From Microbacterium fluvii (GTDB lineage Bacteria; Actinomycetota; Actinomycetes; Actinomycetales; Microbacteriaceae): DNA of 64,000 nt. The stretch is taken from positions 473,946 to 537,945 of the forward strand of contig NZ_JAOPFX010000003.1 of NCBI RefSeq assembly GCF_025515205.1, read 5' to 3'. Both the position numbers and the translations under genes were made by a program. The notes under the pieces were generated by a model that saw only the letters and a list, made by a program, of their open reading frames with translations, had not been told where the DNA came from and made no database searches. Below, one piece after another: positions 26,245 to 34,977 of this stretch (the stretch's first letter is position 1; every line of letters starts with the position of its first letter).

Positions 26245-27465
26245 TCACCCCAGGGCGGCAAGCCAGGCCTTCGCGTGCTTCTCCCATTTGGCGTACGCGT
26301 CGGGGTACGCCGAGATCTGCACGGCCTGCGCCGCCTCGGTGAAGCTGAGATCCTGCCAGTTCGGAATGTCGTAGAGCCCCCGCGTGCGCGACCCGTTCGG
26401 GTCGTTCTCGCCGCCGAAGAAGGCCTTCGTCGACCTGATGGCGTCGCGCACCTGCGACACGGTTCCCCATCCGGTGCTCGGGCGCTGCTGGAAAAGGCCC
26501 TGCGAGTCGCGGTCGCCGTGGCGGAGGTTGCGCAGCGACGACTCCTGCATCGCGGTGCCGAGGGCGATCGCGATGGCGCGCTCCGAGGCGCCCATCGACC
26601 GGCCGACCCTGATGATGAGCTTCGCGTTCGCGGTCTGCTCCTTGTCGAGCGTCACGATGCCGCTCGTCGACGAGGCGCGCGTGGCGGTCGAAGCACCGGG
26701 GATCCTGATCTTCTGGCCGGGGTAGATGATCGCCCCGGAGCCGAGCCCGTTGGCCGAGAGGATCGCCGCGACGCTCGTGCCGTGCTTCTTCGCGATCGCC
26801 CACAGCGTGTCGCCGGCCTTCACGACGTGCGTCTTCGACGACGAGGTCGCCTTCGAGGTGCTCGCCTTCTTCTTCGACGCGGATGCCGCCGCCTGCTGTC
26901 CTGATCCGTCGCCGCCCGAGATCGTCAGCTTCTGCCCGGGGTAGATGATCGCCCCGGCGCCGAGCTTGTTGGCCTTCAGGAGCGCGGCGACCGAGGTGCC
27001 GTGCTTCTGCGCGATGGCCCACACCGTGTCGCCGGCTCTGACCGTGTAGCGGCCCGACGTCTTCGCGGTGGTGCTCCTGCTCTTCGCGCTGGTCGTGCTC
27101 GCGCTCGCCGAGCCGCTCAGCTTCAGCACCTGCCCGGGGTGGATCAGGGCGGAGGCGCCGAGGTCGTTGAGCCGAACGAGATCTCGGGTGCTCAGGCCGT
27201 ACCGCTGCGCGATGCCCCAGACGGTGTCGCCGGCTTTCACCGTGTAGGTCTTGTGCTTCTTCTTGGCGGCGACCGGTGCGACGGCCTGTGCAGGGCGCGT
27301 CTGCTCGGCGCCGAGCGGGAGGTCGGTCGCCCGCAGGTCGGCGGCGACCGGCTCGACCGCCGCGTGGGCGGGCGTCGCGCCGAACAGCAGCGCGAGAGAC
27401 CCCACGACCGATGCCGGCAGGCCGATCGAGAACGTGGTGTGGTGACGACGGTGATCTGAACGCAC
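26245..27465 (-). CDS. Secreted LysM protein with lysozyme-like C-terminal domain
   Basis: A 406-residue exported cell-wall protein. After a signal sequence or anchor (about 15-40) it carries three LysM repeats (YTVKAGDTVWGIAQRYG, YTVRAGDTVWAIAQKHG, HVVKAGDTLWAIAKKHG; about 75-270) joined by Ser/Thr/Lys linkers. The C-terminal domain (about 285-406) has AMQESSLRNL and GDRDSQGLFQQRP, found in actinobacterial lysozyme-like or transglycosylase-like domains; Glu in AMQES would be the catalytic acid. Start: GTG 27465 has GAGGGGG upstream; the in-frame ATG at 27504 is the alternative. Next to a PASTA kinase, a wall-remodelling role is likely. Confidence 0.85.
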   Translation of the reverse strand: MRSDHRRHHTTFSIGLPASVVGSLALLFGATPAHAAVEPVAADLRATDLPLGAEQTRPAQAVAPVAAKKKHKTYTVKAGDTVWGIAQRYGLSTRDLVRLNDLGASALIHPGQVLKLSGSASASTTSAKSRSTTAKTSGRYTVRAGDTVWAIAQKHGTSVAALLKANKLGAGAIIYPGQKLTISGGDGSGQQAAASASKKKASTSKATSSSKTHVVKAGDTLWAIAKKHGTSVAAILSANGLGSGAIIYPGQKIRIPGASTATRASSTSGIVTLDKEQTANAKLIIRVGRSMGASERAIAIALGTAMQESSLRNLRHGDRDSQGLFQQRPSTGWGTVSQVRDAIRSTKAFFGGENDPNGSRTRGLYDIPNWQDLSFTEAAQAVQISAYPDAYAKWEKHAKAWLAALG

Positions 27466-27590
27466 GAGCTTCCCCCTCTTCGCCTCCGCCACCGTGTCAT
27501 GCATGTCGATTCATGTCAACGGGTGATATAAGAAGTGATTTCTGTTACTGGAGGGGCGCAAGTGATTCTGATCGCGCCGGGTGCGAATGA

Positions 27591-27596
27591 GATAGT
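27591..27596 (+). promoter_or_regulatory. -10-like GATAGT before the Rv2175c-like gene
   Basis: GATAGT ends 6 bases before GTG 27603. The first base departs from TANNNT, but spacing equals that of the other leaderless genes. Confidence 0.4.
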
Positions 27597-27602
27597 GGCT
27601 GG

Positions 27603-27932
27603 GTGACCGACACTGCATGGCTGTCCCTTCCCGAGCTCGTCGAGGTGCTGGGCGAACCGCTCGGGCGCGTGCGACGCCTGCTCGACGAGAACCAGCTGAT
27701 CGGCTCGAAGCGCCACGGCGGCTTCAGAGTTCCCGCCGTCTTCATCGTCGACGGCGCGCCGCTGGGGTCGCTGCGCGGCACCGTGATCGTGCTGCACGAC
27801 GCCGGCTTCAGCGACGACGAGGCCATCGACTGGCTGCTGGCTGTCGACGAGTCGATCGGCATCGAGCCCATCGAGGCGCTGCGCGCCGGTCGCAAGTCGG
27901 AGGTGCGGCGGGTCGCCCAGACCCTCGCCTGA
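27603..27932 (+). CDS. Rv2175c-like DNA-binding protein
   Basis: A 109-residue winged-helix-type protein of the Rv2175c family (LPELVEVLGEPLGRVRRLLDENQLIG is the likely recognition region; HDAGFSDDEAIDWLL the C-terminal part). In M. tuberculosis Rv2175c is phosphorylated by PknL, which reduces DNA binding; the kinase gene sits 1.4 kb away here. The target genes are not known. GTG 27603 has no ribosome binding site, consistent with a leaderless mRNA. It ends 3 bases before the end of the convergent polyprenyl synthetase gene. Confidence 0.88.
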   Translation: MTDTAWLSLPELVEVLGEPLGRVRRLLDENQLIGSKRHGGFRVPAVFIVDGAPLGSLRGTVIVLHDAGFSDDEAIDWLLAVDESIGIEPIEALRAGRKSEVRRVAQTLA

Positions 27933-27935
27933 CGC

Positions 27936-29030
27936 TCAGGCCACGCGCACGGTCGCGGCGCGCGCGAGATCGCGCAGGTCGCCGACGGCCGCGTTGCCCA
28001 GGCGCGCGCCGCTGAGGGCGCGCTCGGCCTCGCGGGCGGAGTCGGCGATGAGCTGCTCGACGCGCTCCAGCGCCCCCGTGTCGACGATGGTGCGCTGCAG
28101 CGACGCGATCTGCTCCGCGTCGAGGTCGCGATCGCCCAGCAGCTCGTCGACGATCCGGCGCGCGGTCGGGGCGAGCGCCTCGCGGGCGTAGGCGACGAGC
28201 ACCGTGCGCTTGCCCTCTCGGAGGTCGTCGCCCGAGGGCTTGCCGGTGCGCGCCTGATCGCCGAACACGCCCAGCACGTCGTCGCGCAGCTGGAACGCGA
28301 TGCCCAGCGGGTGGCCGAAGGCTGCCAGCGCCGCCTGCTGCGCGTCGTCGGCGCCGGCCAGCGCCGCCCCGATCGCGAGCGGCTGCTGGATGCTGTACCT
28401 CGCCGACTTCAGAGACGCCACCCGCAGCGCGCGCGCCGCGTGCTCGTCGTCGGGAGCGGTGCGGAAGGCCGACTCCTCGGCGACGTCGAGAAACTGGCCG
28501 ATCGTCACTTCGCGTCGCATCGTCGCGTACCGCGCGCGGGCCGATGCGCCACGGTCGGCGGATGCGGTGGCCGCCGCCTCTTCGAGAAGGTCGTCGCTCC
28601 ACGCCACCAGCAGATCGCCGAGCAGGATCGCCGCCGAGCGGCCGAAGGCTGCCGCATCCCCGCTCCAGCCGAGATCCCGATGGGTCTGCTCGAGTGCGCG
28701 GTGCGCGGAGGGGCGGCCGCGGCGGGTGTCGGAGTTGTCGACGAGATCGTCGTGCACGAGGGCCGCGGCCTGGAAGATCTCGAGGGCCGCGGCGGCCGTC
28801 ACGACCTCTGCGGGCGGGTCGCCGGCCGGCCGATCGGCCGAGGCGACGGCGCGCCATCCGGCGACGCAGAATCGGCCCCGGAGGCCCTTTCCGCCCGTCA
28901 GCGATCGGGCCGCGGCGTCGGTGAGCAGGCGGGCGTCTGGGCCGAGATCGGCCGTCGAGGTGCGCTGTCCCGAAAGGAAGGTATCCAGTCGCTGGGAAAC
29001 CGCCGCGATCGGGTCGTTCGAGGGGGACAC
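27936..29030 (-). CDS. Polyprenyl diphosphate synthase (IdsA-like)
   Basis: A 364-residue trans-isoprenyl diphosphate synthase. The first aspartate-rich motif is LVHDDLVDNSDTRRGRP and the second FQLRDDVLGVFGD, with TGKPSGDDLREGKRT following. Chain length of the product (geranylgeranyl or longer) cannot be read reliably. The product could feed carotenoid or menaquinone or lipid-carrier synthesis. Position next to the Rv2175c-like gene matches idsA2 (Rv2173). GTG 29030 has TAGGCT 6 bases upstream, so the start looks leaderless. Confidence 0.9.
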   Translation of the reverse strand: MSPSNDPIAAVSQRLDTFLSGQRTSTADLGPDARLLTDAAARSLTGGKGLRGRFCVAGWRAVASADRPAGDPPAEVVTAAAALEIFQAAALVHDDLVDNSDTRRGRPSAHRALEQTHRDLGWSGDAAAFGRSAAILLGDLLVAWSDDLLEEAAATASADRGASARARYATMRREVTIGQFLDVAEESAFRTAPDDEHAARALRVASLKSARYSIQQPLAIGAALAGADDAQQAALAAFGHPLGIAFQLRDDVLGVFGDQARTGKPSGDDLREGKRTVLVAYAREALAPTARRIVDELLGDRDLDAEQIASLQRTIVDTGALERVEQLIADSAREAERALSGARLGNAAVGDLRDLARAATVRVA

Positions 29031-29036
29031 GGGCCT

Positions 29037-29042
29037 AGCCTA
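29037..29042 (-). promoter_or_regulatory. -10 box TAGGCT, leaderless promoter of the polyprenyl synthase gene
   Basis: On the minus strand TAGGCT ends 6 bases before GTG 29030 (gap AGGCCC). Confidence 0.6.
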
Positions 29043-29098
29043 GTGATCACGCGGACGCGTAGACTCGAGAGCGTCCGACTCAGCCCGAAGGGGGATGC

Positions 29099-29467
29099 AT
29101 GCCACTGTCAGAACAGGAGCAGCGTCTGCTCGACGAGATGGAACGCCATCTCATGCACAACGACGCCGACGTCGTCAGCGCCGCGCGGGACGGTCGGACG
29201 CTCAGCTACCGCAACATCGTGTACGGCACGATCCTCGTGCTGGTGGGCCTCGGCGGCCTGGTCATCGGGGTGTCGACCCAGCTCATCGTGGTGGGCGTCA
29301 TCGGGTTCCTCGCGATGCTCGGCGGCGTCATCCTCGCCGTCACGCCGACCAGAGGGCCCGCGGCAGCGGCTCCGACCGACGCGAAGCCGAAGGCCGCTCC
29401 ACGTTCCTCCACCTCGTTCATGGATCGCATGAACGACCGCTGGGATCGCCGCCAGGAAGGCCACTGA
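29099..29467 (+). CDS. DUF3040 membrane protein
   Basis: A 122-residue actinobacterial DUF3040 protein: N-terminal LSEQEQRLLDEMERHL, then two membrane helices (about 42-85) and a polar tail. Its function is unknown; it sits just upstream of mraZ in many Actinobacteria (Rv2169c). AAGGGGG precedes the ATG and a TAGACT box lies about 40 bases upstream. A strong terminator follows. Confidence 0.9.
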   Translation: MPLSEQEQRLLDEMERHLMHNDADVVSAARDGRTLSYRNIVYGTILVLVGLGGLVIGVSTQLIVVGVIGFLAMLGGVILAVTPTRGPAAAAPTDAKPKAAPRSSTSFMDRMNDRWDRRQEGH

Positions 29468-29496
29468 TCGCCGCGATCCGCTGAATCCAGCCGACG

Positions 29497-29526
29497 AAGC
29501 ACCGACCCGAGGGTCGGTGCTTTTTT
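29497..29526 (+). terminator. Rho-independent terminator before mraZ
   Basis: A stem AAGCACCGACCC / GGGTCGGTGC(TT) with loop GAG, followed by six T residues. This is the only classical T-tailed terminator I see in the window; it insulates the dcw cluster from the DUF3040 gene. Confidence 0.93.
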
Positions 29527-29584
29527 CGTGCCTGCGCGCCGTTGTGGGGCTCGGGGGAGGATTTCGCGATCCGGGGGATACAAA

Positions 29585-29610
29585 GTGGAGGAAAGTGGAG
29601 TAACGTGGTG
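29585..29610 (+). promoter_or_regulatory. MraZ operator: three direct repeats at 10-bp period
   Basis: GTGGAG at 29585-29590, GTGGAG at 29595-29600 and GTGGTG at 29605-29610, each preceded by an A-rich spacer and set exactly one helical turn apart, 36 bases before mraZ. MraZ proteins bind short direct repeats upstream of their own operon, so this is the expected autoregulatory site. Confidence 0.8.
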
Positions 29611-29645
29611 CGAACTTGGCGGGGCGGGACGAAAGGGGGTGCCCC

Positions 29646-30077
29646 ATGCTCCTCGGCACCCACACGCCCAAGCTCGACGACAAGGGTCGCGTCATCCTCC
29701 CCGCGAAGTTCCGTGACGACCTGGGGGCGGGCGTGGTCATCACGCGGGGGCAGGAACGCTGCCTCTACGTGTTCGCGCAGGACGAGTTCGAGCGCATCCA
29801 CGAGCGCATCCGCGAGACCCCGCTGACCAACAAGCAGGCCCGCGACTTCCTGCGCATGTTCCTCTCGGGGGCCAGCGCCGAGAAGCCCGACAGCCAGAAC
29901 CGCATCACGGTGCCTCCTCCGCTGCGCGCCTACGCGGGACTGGAGAAGGAGCTCGTCGTGACGGGCGTGGGAGCCCACGCCGAGATCTGGAACGCCGACG
30001 CGTGGAACGCCTACGCCGCCGGCAACGAAGAGACCTACGCAGAACTCGAGCAGGAGGTGATCCCGGGCCTTTTCTGA
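29646..30077 (+). CDS. mraZ: Transcriptional regulator MraZ
   Basis: A 143-residue MraZ with two SpoVT-AbrB-like domains ([20 protein letters not shown] at the start; [19 protein letters not shown] in the second half). It assembles as a ring of subunits and represses the dcw cluster. ATG 29646 follows AAAGGGGGT. The operator of three repeats lies directly upstream. An unusually long gap with a hairpin separates it from rsmH. Confidence 0.95.
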   Translation: MLLGTHTPKLDDKGRVILPAKFRDDLGAGVVITRGQERCLYVFAQDEFERIHERIRETPLTNKQARDFLRMFLSGASAEKPDSQNRITVPPPLRAYAGLEKELVVTGVGAHAEIWNADAWNAYAAGNEETYAELEQEVIPGLF

Positions 30078-30082
30078 GCCCT

Positions 30083-30155
30083 TGGTCCTGACTCCCAGCC
30101 GCTGCCCTGACGCACTTCCCCGGCGCCAGGTCGAGCGGATGGGGATCAGGACCCA
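30083..30155. repeat. Imperfect palindrome between mraZ and rsmH
   Basis: TGGTCCTGACTCCC (30083-30096) pairs with the complement of 30141-30155 (TGGGTCCTGATCCCC) with two one-base bulges, around a ~45-base GC-rich centre. It sits within the operon just before rsmH and could attenuate transcription or separate the two genes. I see no T tract. Confidence 0.6.
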
Positions 30156-30173
30156 GGGAACCCGCCCCGCATC

Positions 30174-31127
30174 ATGAACCTCCACGACATCCACACCCCG
30201 GTCATGCTCGAGCGCTGCGTCGAGCTGCTCGGCCCCGCGCTCGACCGGGAGGGGGCCGTGCTCGTCGACGGCACTCTCGGCATGGGAGGCCACACCGAGG
30301 CGCTCCTCGAGCGCTTTCCCGGCCTGCACGTCATCGGGCTGGACCGCGACCGCGACGCCCTGCGCATCGCGGCCGACCGTCTCGCGCCGTTCGCGGGCCG
30401 CGTCACCTTCGTGCACACCGTCTACGACGGCATCGCCGACGCCGTGGCCTCGACGGGGCGGGACCGGGTCGACGGCATCCTCTTCGACCTCGGCGTCTCG
30501 TCGCTGCAGCTCGACGAGGCCGACCGCGGCTTCGCCTACGCGCAGGATGCGCCACTGGACATGCGCATGGACCAGTCGGCCGGGACGACGGCCGGCGACA
30601 TCCTCGCGACCTACGGCGAGGGCGACCTGCGGCGCATCTTCGAGCGCTACGGCGAAGAGAAGCTCGCCGGCCGCTATGCGCGGGCGATCGTCGCCGCGCG
30701 CGCCGAGGCGCCGATCGACCGGTCGGGCCGACTCGTCGACATTCTGCAGGCGGCCACCCCCGCGGCGCTGAAGTCGGCCGGTCATCCCGCCAAGCGGGTC
30801 TTCCAGGCACTGCGCATCGAGGTCAACGGAGAGCTCGGCGCCCTCGAACGCGCCCTTCCCGCCGCGCTGCGGCTGCTGCCGGTGGGCGGGCGCATCGTCA
30901 TCGAGTCGTACCAGTCGCTCGAAGACCGCCTCGTCAAGCGTGTGCTGGCGGATGCCTCCGCTTCCACGGCGCCGGCCGGCCTCCCGGTCGAGCTGCCAGA
31001 GCACGCCCCCCGCTTCCGCCTGCTCGTCAAGGGCGCGGAGGTCGCCTCCGAGGCGGAGCGGGCGCGCAACCCCCGTGCCATTCCCGTGCGCCTGCGCGCG
31101 GCCGAGCGGCTGCGAGACGACGTATGA
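30174..31127 (+). CDS. rsmH: 16S rRNA (cytosine-1402-N4) methyltransferase
   Basis: A 317-residue RsmH (MraW) that methylates C1402 of 16S rRNA with S-adenosylmethionine. It has the start [13 protein letters not shown], the SAM-binding [35 protein letters not shown], and [12 protein letters not shown] plus [12 protein letters not shown] near the end. Length is normal. It overlaps the next gene by four bases (ATGA). Confidence 0.95.
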   Translation: MNLHDIHTPVMLERCVELLGPALDREGAVLVDGTLGMGGHTEALLERFPGLHVIGLDRDRDALRIAADRLAPFAGRVTFVHTVYDGIADAVASTGRDRVDGILFDLGVSSLQLDEADRGFAYAQDAPLDMRMDQSAGTTAGDILATYGEGDLRRIFERYGEEKLAGRYARAIVAARAEAPIDRSGRLVDILQAATPAALKSAGHPAKRVFQALRIEVNGELGALERALPAALRLLPVGGRIVIESYQSLEDRLVKRVLADASASTAPAGLPVELPEHAPRFRLLVKGAEVASEAERARNPRAIPVRLRAAERLRDDV

Positions 31128-31699
31128 GCGTCGCAGAGCGGCAGTTCGCCGCATCCGCCGTCCCGCTGTGGCAGGAGCGCCCCTCGCGGCGCCTCGAGGT
31201 CGTCGACGCTCCGGCCAGAGCCCGCCGCCCTCGGCTGCTCTACGGCATCGTCGCGGTCGCCGGCGCGGTCGCCATCGGCGCCGCCCAGATGTCGCTGTCG
31301 ATACTGACGACCCAGGGCAGCTACGAGCTGGCCTCGCTCACTCAGCAGCAGCGCGAGCTCAACTGGGACAAGCAGATCCTCGCCGACGACATCGCGGGGC
31401 TGAGCTCGCCGCAGTACCTCGCCGCGAACGCCTCGGCCCTGGGCATGGTCATCAACGAGTCGCCGTCGTACCTGCGGCTGAGCGACGGCAAGCTGCTGGG
31501 CAGCGGCGACGTCGCGCTCGGAGCCACCTCGATCGACGCCATCGGCCGGGGAGCCGTCGCCAACGCCCTCATCATCGACACCCCGCTGGTCACCGACCCG
31601 GAGGCCACCATCGACGGGCAGCCCGTCATCACCGACGACACCGTGCTGAACGCCCCCGTCCCGCTCACCGACGGACTGCCCACCCCGAGCACCCACTGA
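31124..31699 (+). CDS. ftsL: FtsL-like bitopic division protein
   Basis: A 191-residue protein in the ftsL position. A cytosolic N-terminus (1-38) is followed by one membrane helix (about 40-60, [19 protein letters not shown]) and a short coiled-coil-like stretch ([21 protein letters not shown]), then a Pro/Ser/Asp-rich tail. Sequence conservation in FtsL is low, so the call rests on topology and position between rsmH and ftsI. It overlaps rsmH (ATGA). Confidence 0.78.
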   Translation: MSVAERQFAASAVPLWQERPSRRLEVVDAPARARRPRLLYGIVAVAGAVAIGAAQMSLSILTTQGSYELASLTQQQRELNWDKQILADDIAGLSSPQYLAANASALGMVINESPSYLRLSDGKLLGSGDVALGATSIDAIGRGAVANALIIDTPLVTDPEATIDGQPVITDDTVLNAPVPLTDGLPTPSTH

Positions 31700-31703
31700 C
31701 GCC

Positions 31704-33497
31704 ATGTCGACCAGAAGCACGAGAAGCCAGCGGCGCCGCACGGTCGTCGCCCTCGCCGTCGTGCTGGCCGTGCTGGCGGGATTCATCCTGCGGCTCGTCG
31801 ACATCCAGGTGGTCAACGCGCAGGAGCACATCCAGGACTCGCTCGACAACGCCCTCGCGGGCGGCCAGACGCTCTACGGCACGCGCGGCTCGATCGTCGA
31901 TGCCGACGGGCGCACGCTCGCCGGCAGCGTCGTGGAGTACGACTGCCAGCTCGACCCGCTGCTGATCACCCAGATCGACGCCGACATCGTCGATGGAAAG
32001 TCCACGGCGGAGCCGTGGTCGACGGTGTCGGTGAAGATCGCCGGAGTCACCGGGCAGAAGGCCGCCGACGTGCAGCAGATCGTCGCCGACGCACTGGCCG
32101 CAGACCCCGACTCGCGGTTCGCCTACCTGGACAAAGGCGTCGGCACCGCGGTGTATCGCGGGCTCGCCGACCTCGACGCGCCCTACGTGACGTGCTTTTC
32201 GCACCCCGCCCGCAGCTACCCCGACGGCGCCGTCGCCGGCAACCTGGTCGGCTTCGTCAGCTCCGACGGCGAGGCGCTGGCCGGCATGGAATCGATGCAG
32301 AACGACTGCCTCACCGCCACCAACGGCAAGGCGTCGTATCAGGTCGGCAAGGACGGCGTGATCATCCCCGGCACCGAAGTGCGGCAGGAGGCGGTCGACG
32401 GCGGCACGCTGCAGCTGACGATCGACAGCGACCTGCAGTGGTACATGCAGCAGCTGATCGCCGAGCAGTCGCAGAACATGAAGGCCAAGAGCGGGTCGAT
32501 CATGGTCGTCGAGGTCGCCACCGGAAAGATCAAGGCGGCGGCCGAGTGGCCCACCGTCGACCCCAACGACCCGGGCGACTCCGATGTGGGCGACAGGGCC
32601 AGCCGCATCTTCACCAACTGGTTCGAGCCTGGGTCGACCTTCAAGGCGCTGACCGCGGCGACCCTCATCGACGCGGCGGGGCAGACGCCGCTGTCGACGG
32701 TCACGGCCTCCAGCAGCGAGAAGTTCGCCGGGGGAGACGCCAGGGTGCGCGACTCGTACTCGCACCCCGCCTACAACTACACGCTCGCCGGTGTGCTCAT
32801 CGACTCGTCCAACGTCGGCATCTCGAAGTTCAGCGAGCGGGTCAGCAAGCAGATCCGCTACGACTACCTGAAGAAGTTCGGCATCGGCGACGGCAGCGCC
32901 GTGGGCTTCCTCGGGGAGCAGTCCGGCCTGGTCTACCCCGCCGACGAGTGGGGCGCCCAGACCACCTACAACACGGCGTACGGCCAGGGTCTGACCACGA
33001 CCCTCCCCGAGCTCGTGGGCGCCTACAGCGCGATCGCGAACGACGGCGTCCGGCAGCCGCTGCGGCTGGTCGAATCGTGCACGGCCGCCGACGGCACCGT
33101 CACCGAGCCCGACCTCCCCGACGCCGTGCAGGTGGTCAGCGCCGACACCGCCGAGCAGGTGCGCGACATCCTCTCCAGCGTGGCCCTCGAGAGCAGCAAC
33201 GCATCGAAGATCAAGATCGACGGCTACAACATCGGCGTCAAGACAGGAACCGGCGAGAAGATCAACGAGGCCGGCACCGGCTACAAGGCGGGCGCCTACT
33301 TCACCACGATGATCGGCATGGCCCCCATCGAAGACCCTGAGTACATCGTCGCGGTCACCCTCGATGAGCCGACCAGGATAAAGTCGAGTGCGGCCAACGC
33401 GTCGGCCTGGCAGAAGGCCATGACCCAGGTGCTGAAGACCTACCGGGTGATGCCCTCGACCACCGACCCTGTGAAGCTCCCCGAATTCGCCCAATGA
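31704..33497 (+). CDS. ftsI: Penicillin-binding protein FtsI (class B transpeptidase)
   Basis: A 597-residue class B penicillin-binding protein that cross-links septal peptidoglycan. An N-terminal membrane helix (about 12-32) leads into the pedestal domain (GTRGSIVDADGRTLA). The transpeptidase domain has EPGSTFK with active Ser311, the SSN triad (IDSSNVGISK), and KTG at 513-515 (VKTGTGEK). There is no PASTA domain. The gap to murF is only 67 bases, so murE is missing from its usual place. Confidence 0.94.
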   Translation: MSTRSTRSQRRRTVVALAVVLAVLAGFILRLVDIQVVNAQEHIQDSLDNALAGGQTLYGTRGSIVDADGRTLAGSVVEYDCQLDPLLITQIDADIVDGKSTAEPWSTVSVKIAGVTGQKAADVQQIVADALAADPDSRFAYLDKGVGTAVYRGLADLDAPYVTCFSHPARSYPDGAVAGNLVGFVSSDGEALAGMESMQNDCLTATNGKASYQVGKDGVIIPGTEVRQEAVDGGTLQLTIDSDLQWYMQQLIAEQSQNMKAKSGSIMVVEVATGKIKAAAEWPTVDPNDPGDSDVGDRASRIFTNWFEPGSTFKALTAATLIDAAGQTPLSTVTASSSEKFAGGDARVRDSYSHPAYNYTLAGVLIDSSNVGISKFSERVSKQIRYDYLKKFGIGDGSAVGFLGEQSGLVYPADEWGAQTTYNTAYGQGLTTTLPELVGAYSAIANDGVRQPLRLVESCTAADGTVTEPDLPDAVQVVSADTAEQVRDILSSVALESSNASKIKIDGYNIGVKTGTGEKINEAGTGYKAGAYFTTMIGMAPIEDPEYIVAVTLDEPTRIKSSAANASAWQKAMTQVLKTYRVMPSTTDPVKLPEFAQ

Positions 33498-33564
33498 CGA
33501 CCGGCCCCCGCGGCCGCGGAACGAGCAGCACGTCAGGCACCTCGACGCGGCCGGAGGCACTCAC

Positions 33565-34977
33565 ATGATCACACTCACCATCGCCCAGATCGCCCATGCC
33601 ATCGCCGGGGAGCCCGTGCTCTCGGCGGCGGACTCGCTCGATACCCCCGTCAGCGGAGCCGTCGACACCGACTCGCGCCTCATCGGCCGCGGAGACGTCT
33701 TCGTCGCCAAGCCCGGCGAGCACACCGACGGGCACCTGTTCGTGCCCGCCGTCGCCGAGGCGGGCGCGGCATTGGCCATCGTCGAGCGGATCGTCGACGC
33801 CCCGATCTCGCAGATCGTCGTGCCCGACGTCGTCGCCGCCCTCGCCGCCCTCGCGCGCGAGGTCGTGGCGCGCGTGCGCGCCCGCGGCGATCTGCGCATC
33901 GTGGGCATCACCGGGTCCAACGGCAAGACGACCACCAAGAACATGCTCGCCCGCATCCTCGAGGGCGAGGCCGAGACGGTCGCGCCCCGGGCCTCGTTCA
34001 ACAACGAGGTGGGCGCGCCCCTCACGATGCTGCGGGTCACCGAGCAGACCCGCTACCTCGTGTGCGAGTTCGGTGCGAGCGCCCCCGGCGAGATCGCGCG
34101 GCTCGCGGGACTGGTCGAACCCGACATCGGCATCGTGCTCATGGTGGGTCTCGCCCACGCGGGCGGCTTCGGCGGCATCGAGGCGACCTTCCATGCCAAG
34201 TCCGAGCTCGTCAGAGCGGTGCGGCCGGGTGGCCTCGCCGTGCTCAACGCCGACGACCCGCGGGTCTCGCAGATGGCGCCGATCGCCACCGAGCGCGACG
34301 TGCGCGTGCGCTGGTTCGGACGAGGAGACACCGCCGAGGTGCGCGCGGGCGAGATCGAGGTGTCGGCCACCGGCACGGCCACGACGGTCACGGTCGACGG
34401 CGTCGACCATCCGCTGCGGCTGAGCGTGCTGGGCGCTCACCACGTCGCCAACGCCCTCGCGGCGATCGCGGCAGCGACGGCTCTGGGCGTCGCGGCGGAT
34501 GCCGCGATCGGGCGCGTCGAGAGCCTCGAGCTGGCCGAGCGGTGGCGCATGCAGCCACTGGGGTCCGACAGCATCCGCATCATCAACGACGCGTACAACG
34601 CGAGCCCCGATTCGATGGCCGCCGCCCTGCGCACACTCGCGCAGATCACCGGCCCCGACGAGCGCACCGTCGCGGTGCTCGGCGCCATGAGCGAACTCGG
34701 CGAGTACGCCGAGGAGGAGCACGACCGCGTGGGCCTTCTCGCCGTGCGGCTCGGCATCAAGCGCATCGTCGTGATCGGCGTCGACGCGCGTCGCATGTAC
34801 CTCGAGGCCATCGCGCAGGGGTCGTGGGACGGAGAGGCGGTGTTCTTCGCGACGGCCGACGAGGCCTTCGACTACCTCCAGGGGGAGCTCAGAGCAGGAG
34901 ACCGTGTGCTGGTGAAATCGTCGAACGCGGCCGGGCTCCGGTTTCTCGGCGATCGTCTGGGAGAATCGGTCTCGTGA
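33565..34977 (+). CDS. murF: UDP-N-acetylmuramoyl-tripeptide--D-alanyl-D-alanine ligase
   Basis: A 470-residue Mur ligase that adds D-Ala-D-Ala to the UDP-MurNAc-tripeptide. ATP-binding GITGSNGKTTTKNML is near residue 113; SFNNEVGAPLTML and IINDAYNASPDSM identify MurF rather than MurE. Length is normal. The end overlaps the mraY start (GTGA). GGAGG lies upstream of the ATG. Confidence 0.95.
   Translation: MITLTIAQIAHAIAGEPVLSAADSLDTPVSGAVDTDSRLIGRGDVFVAKPGEHTDGHLFVPAVAEAGAALAIVERIVDAPISQIVVPDVVAALAALAREVVARVRARGDLRIVGITGSNGKTTTKNMLARILEGEAETVAPRASFNNEVGAPLTMLRVTEQTRYLVCEFGASAPGEIARLAGLVEPDIGIVLMVGLAHAGGFGGIEATFHAKSELVRAVRPGGLAVLNADDPRVSQMAPIATERDVRVRWFGRGDTAEVRAGEIEVSATGTATTVTVDGVDHPLRLSVLGAHHVANALAAIAAATALGVAADAAIGRVESLELAERWRMQPLGSDSIRIINDAYNASPDSMAAALRTLAQITGPDERTVAVLGAMSELGEYAEEEHDRVGLLAVRLGIKRIVVIGVDARRMYLEAIAQGSWDGEAVFFATADEAFDYLQGELRAGDRVLVKSSNAAGLRFLGDRLGESVS

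Noticed and set aside
33565..34977. Whether the gene called murF could be murE
   Set aside because: FNNEVGAPLTML and INDAYNASPDSM are MurF motifs, and the MurE D-N-P-R/A-type motif is not seen.
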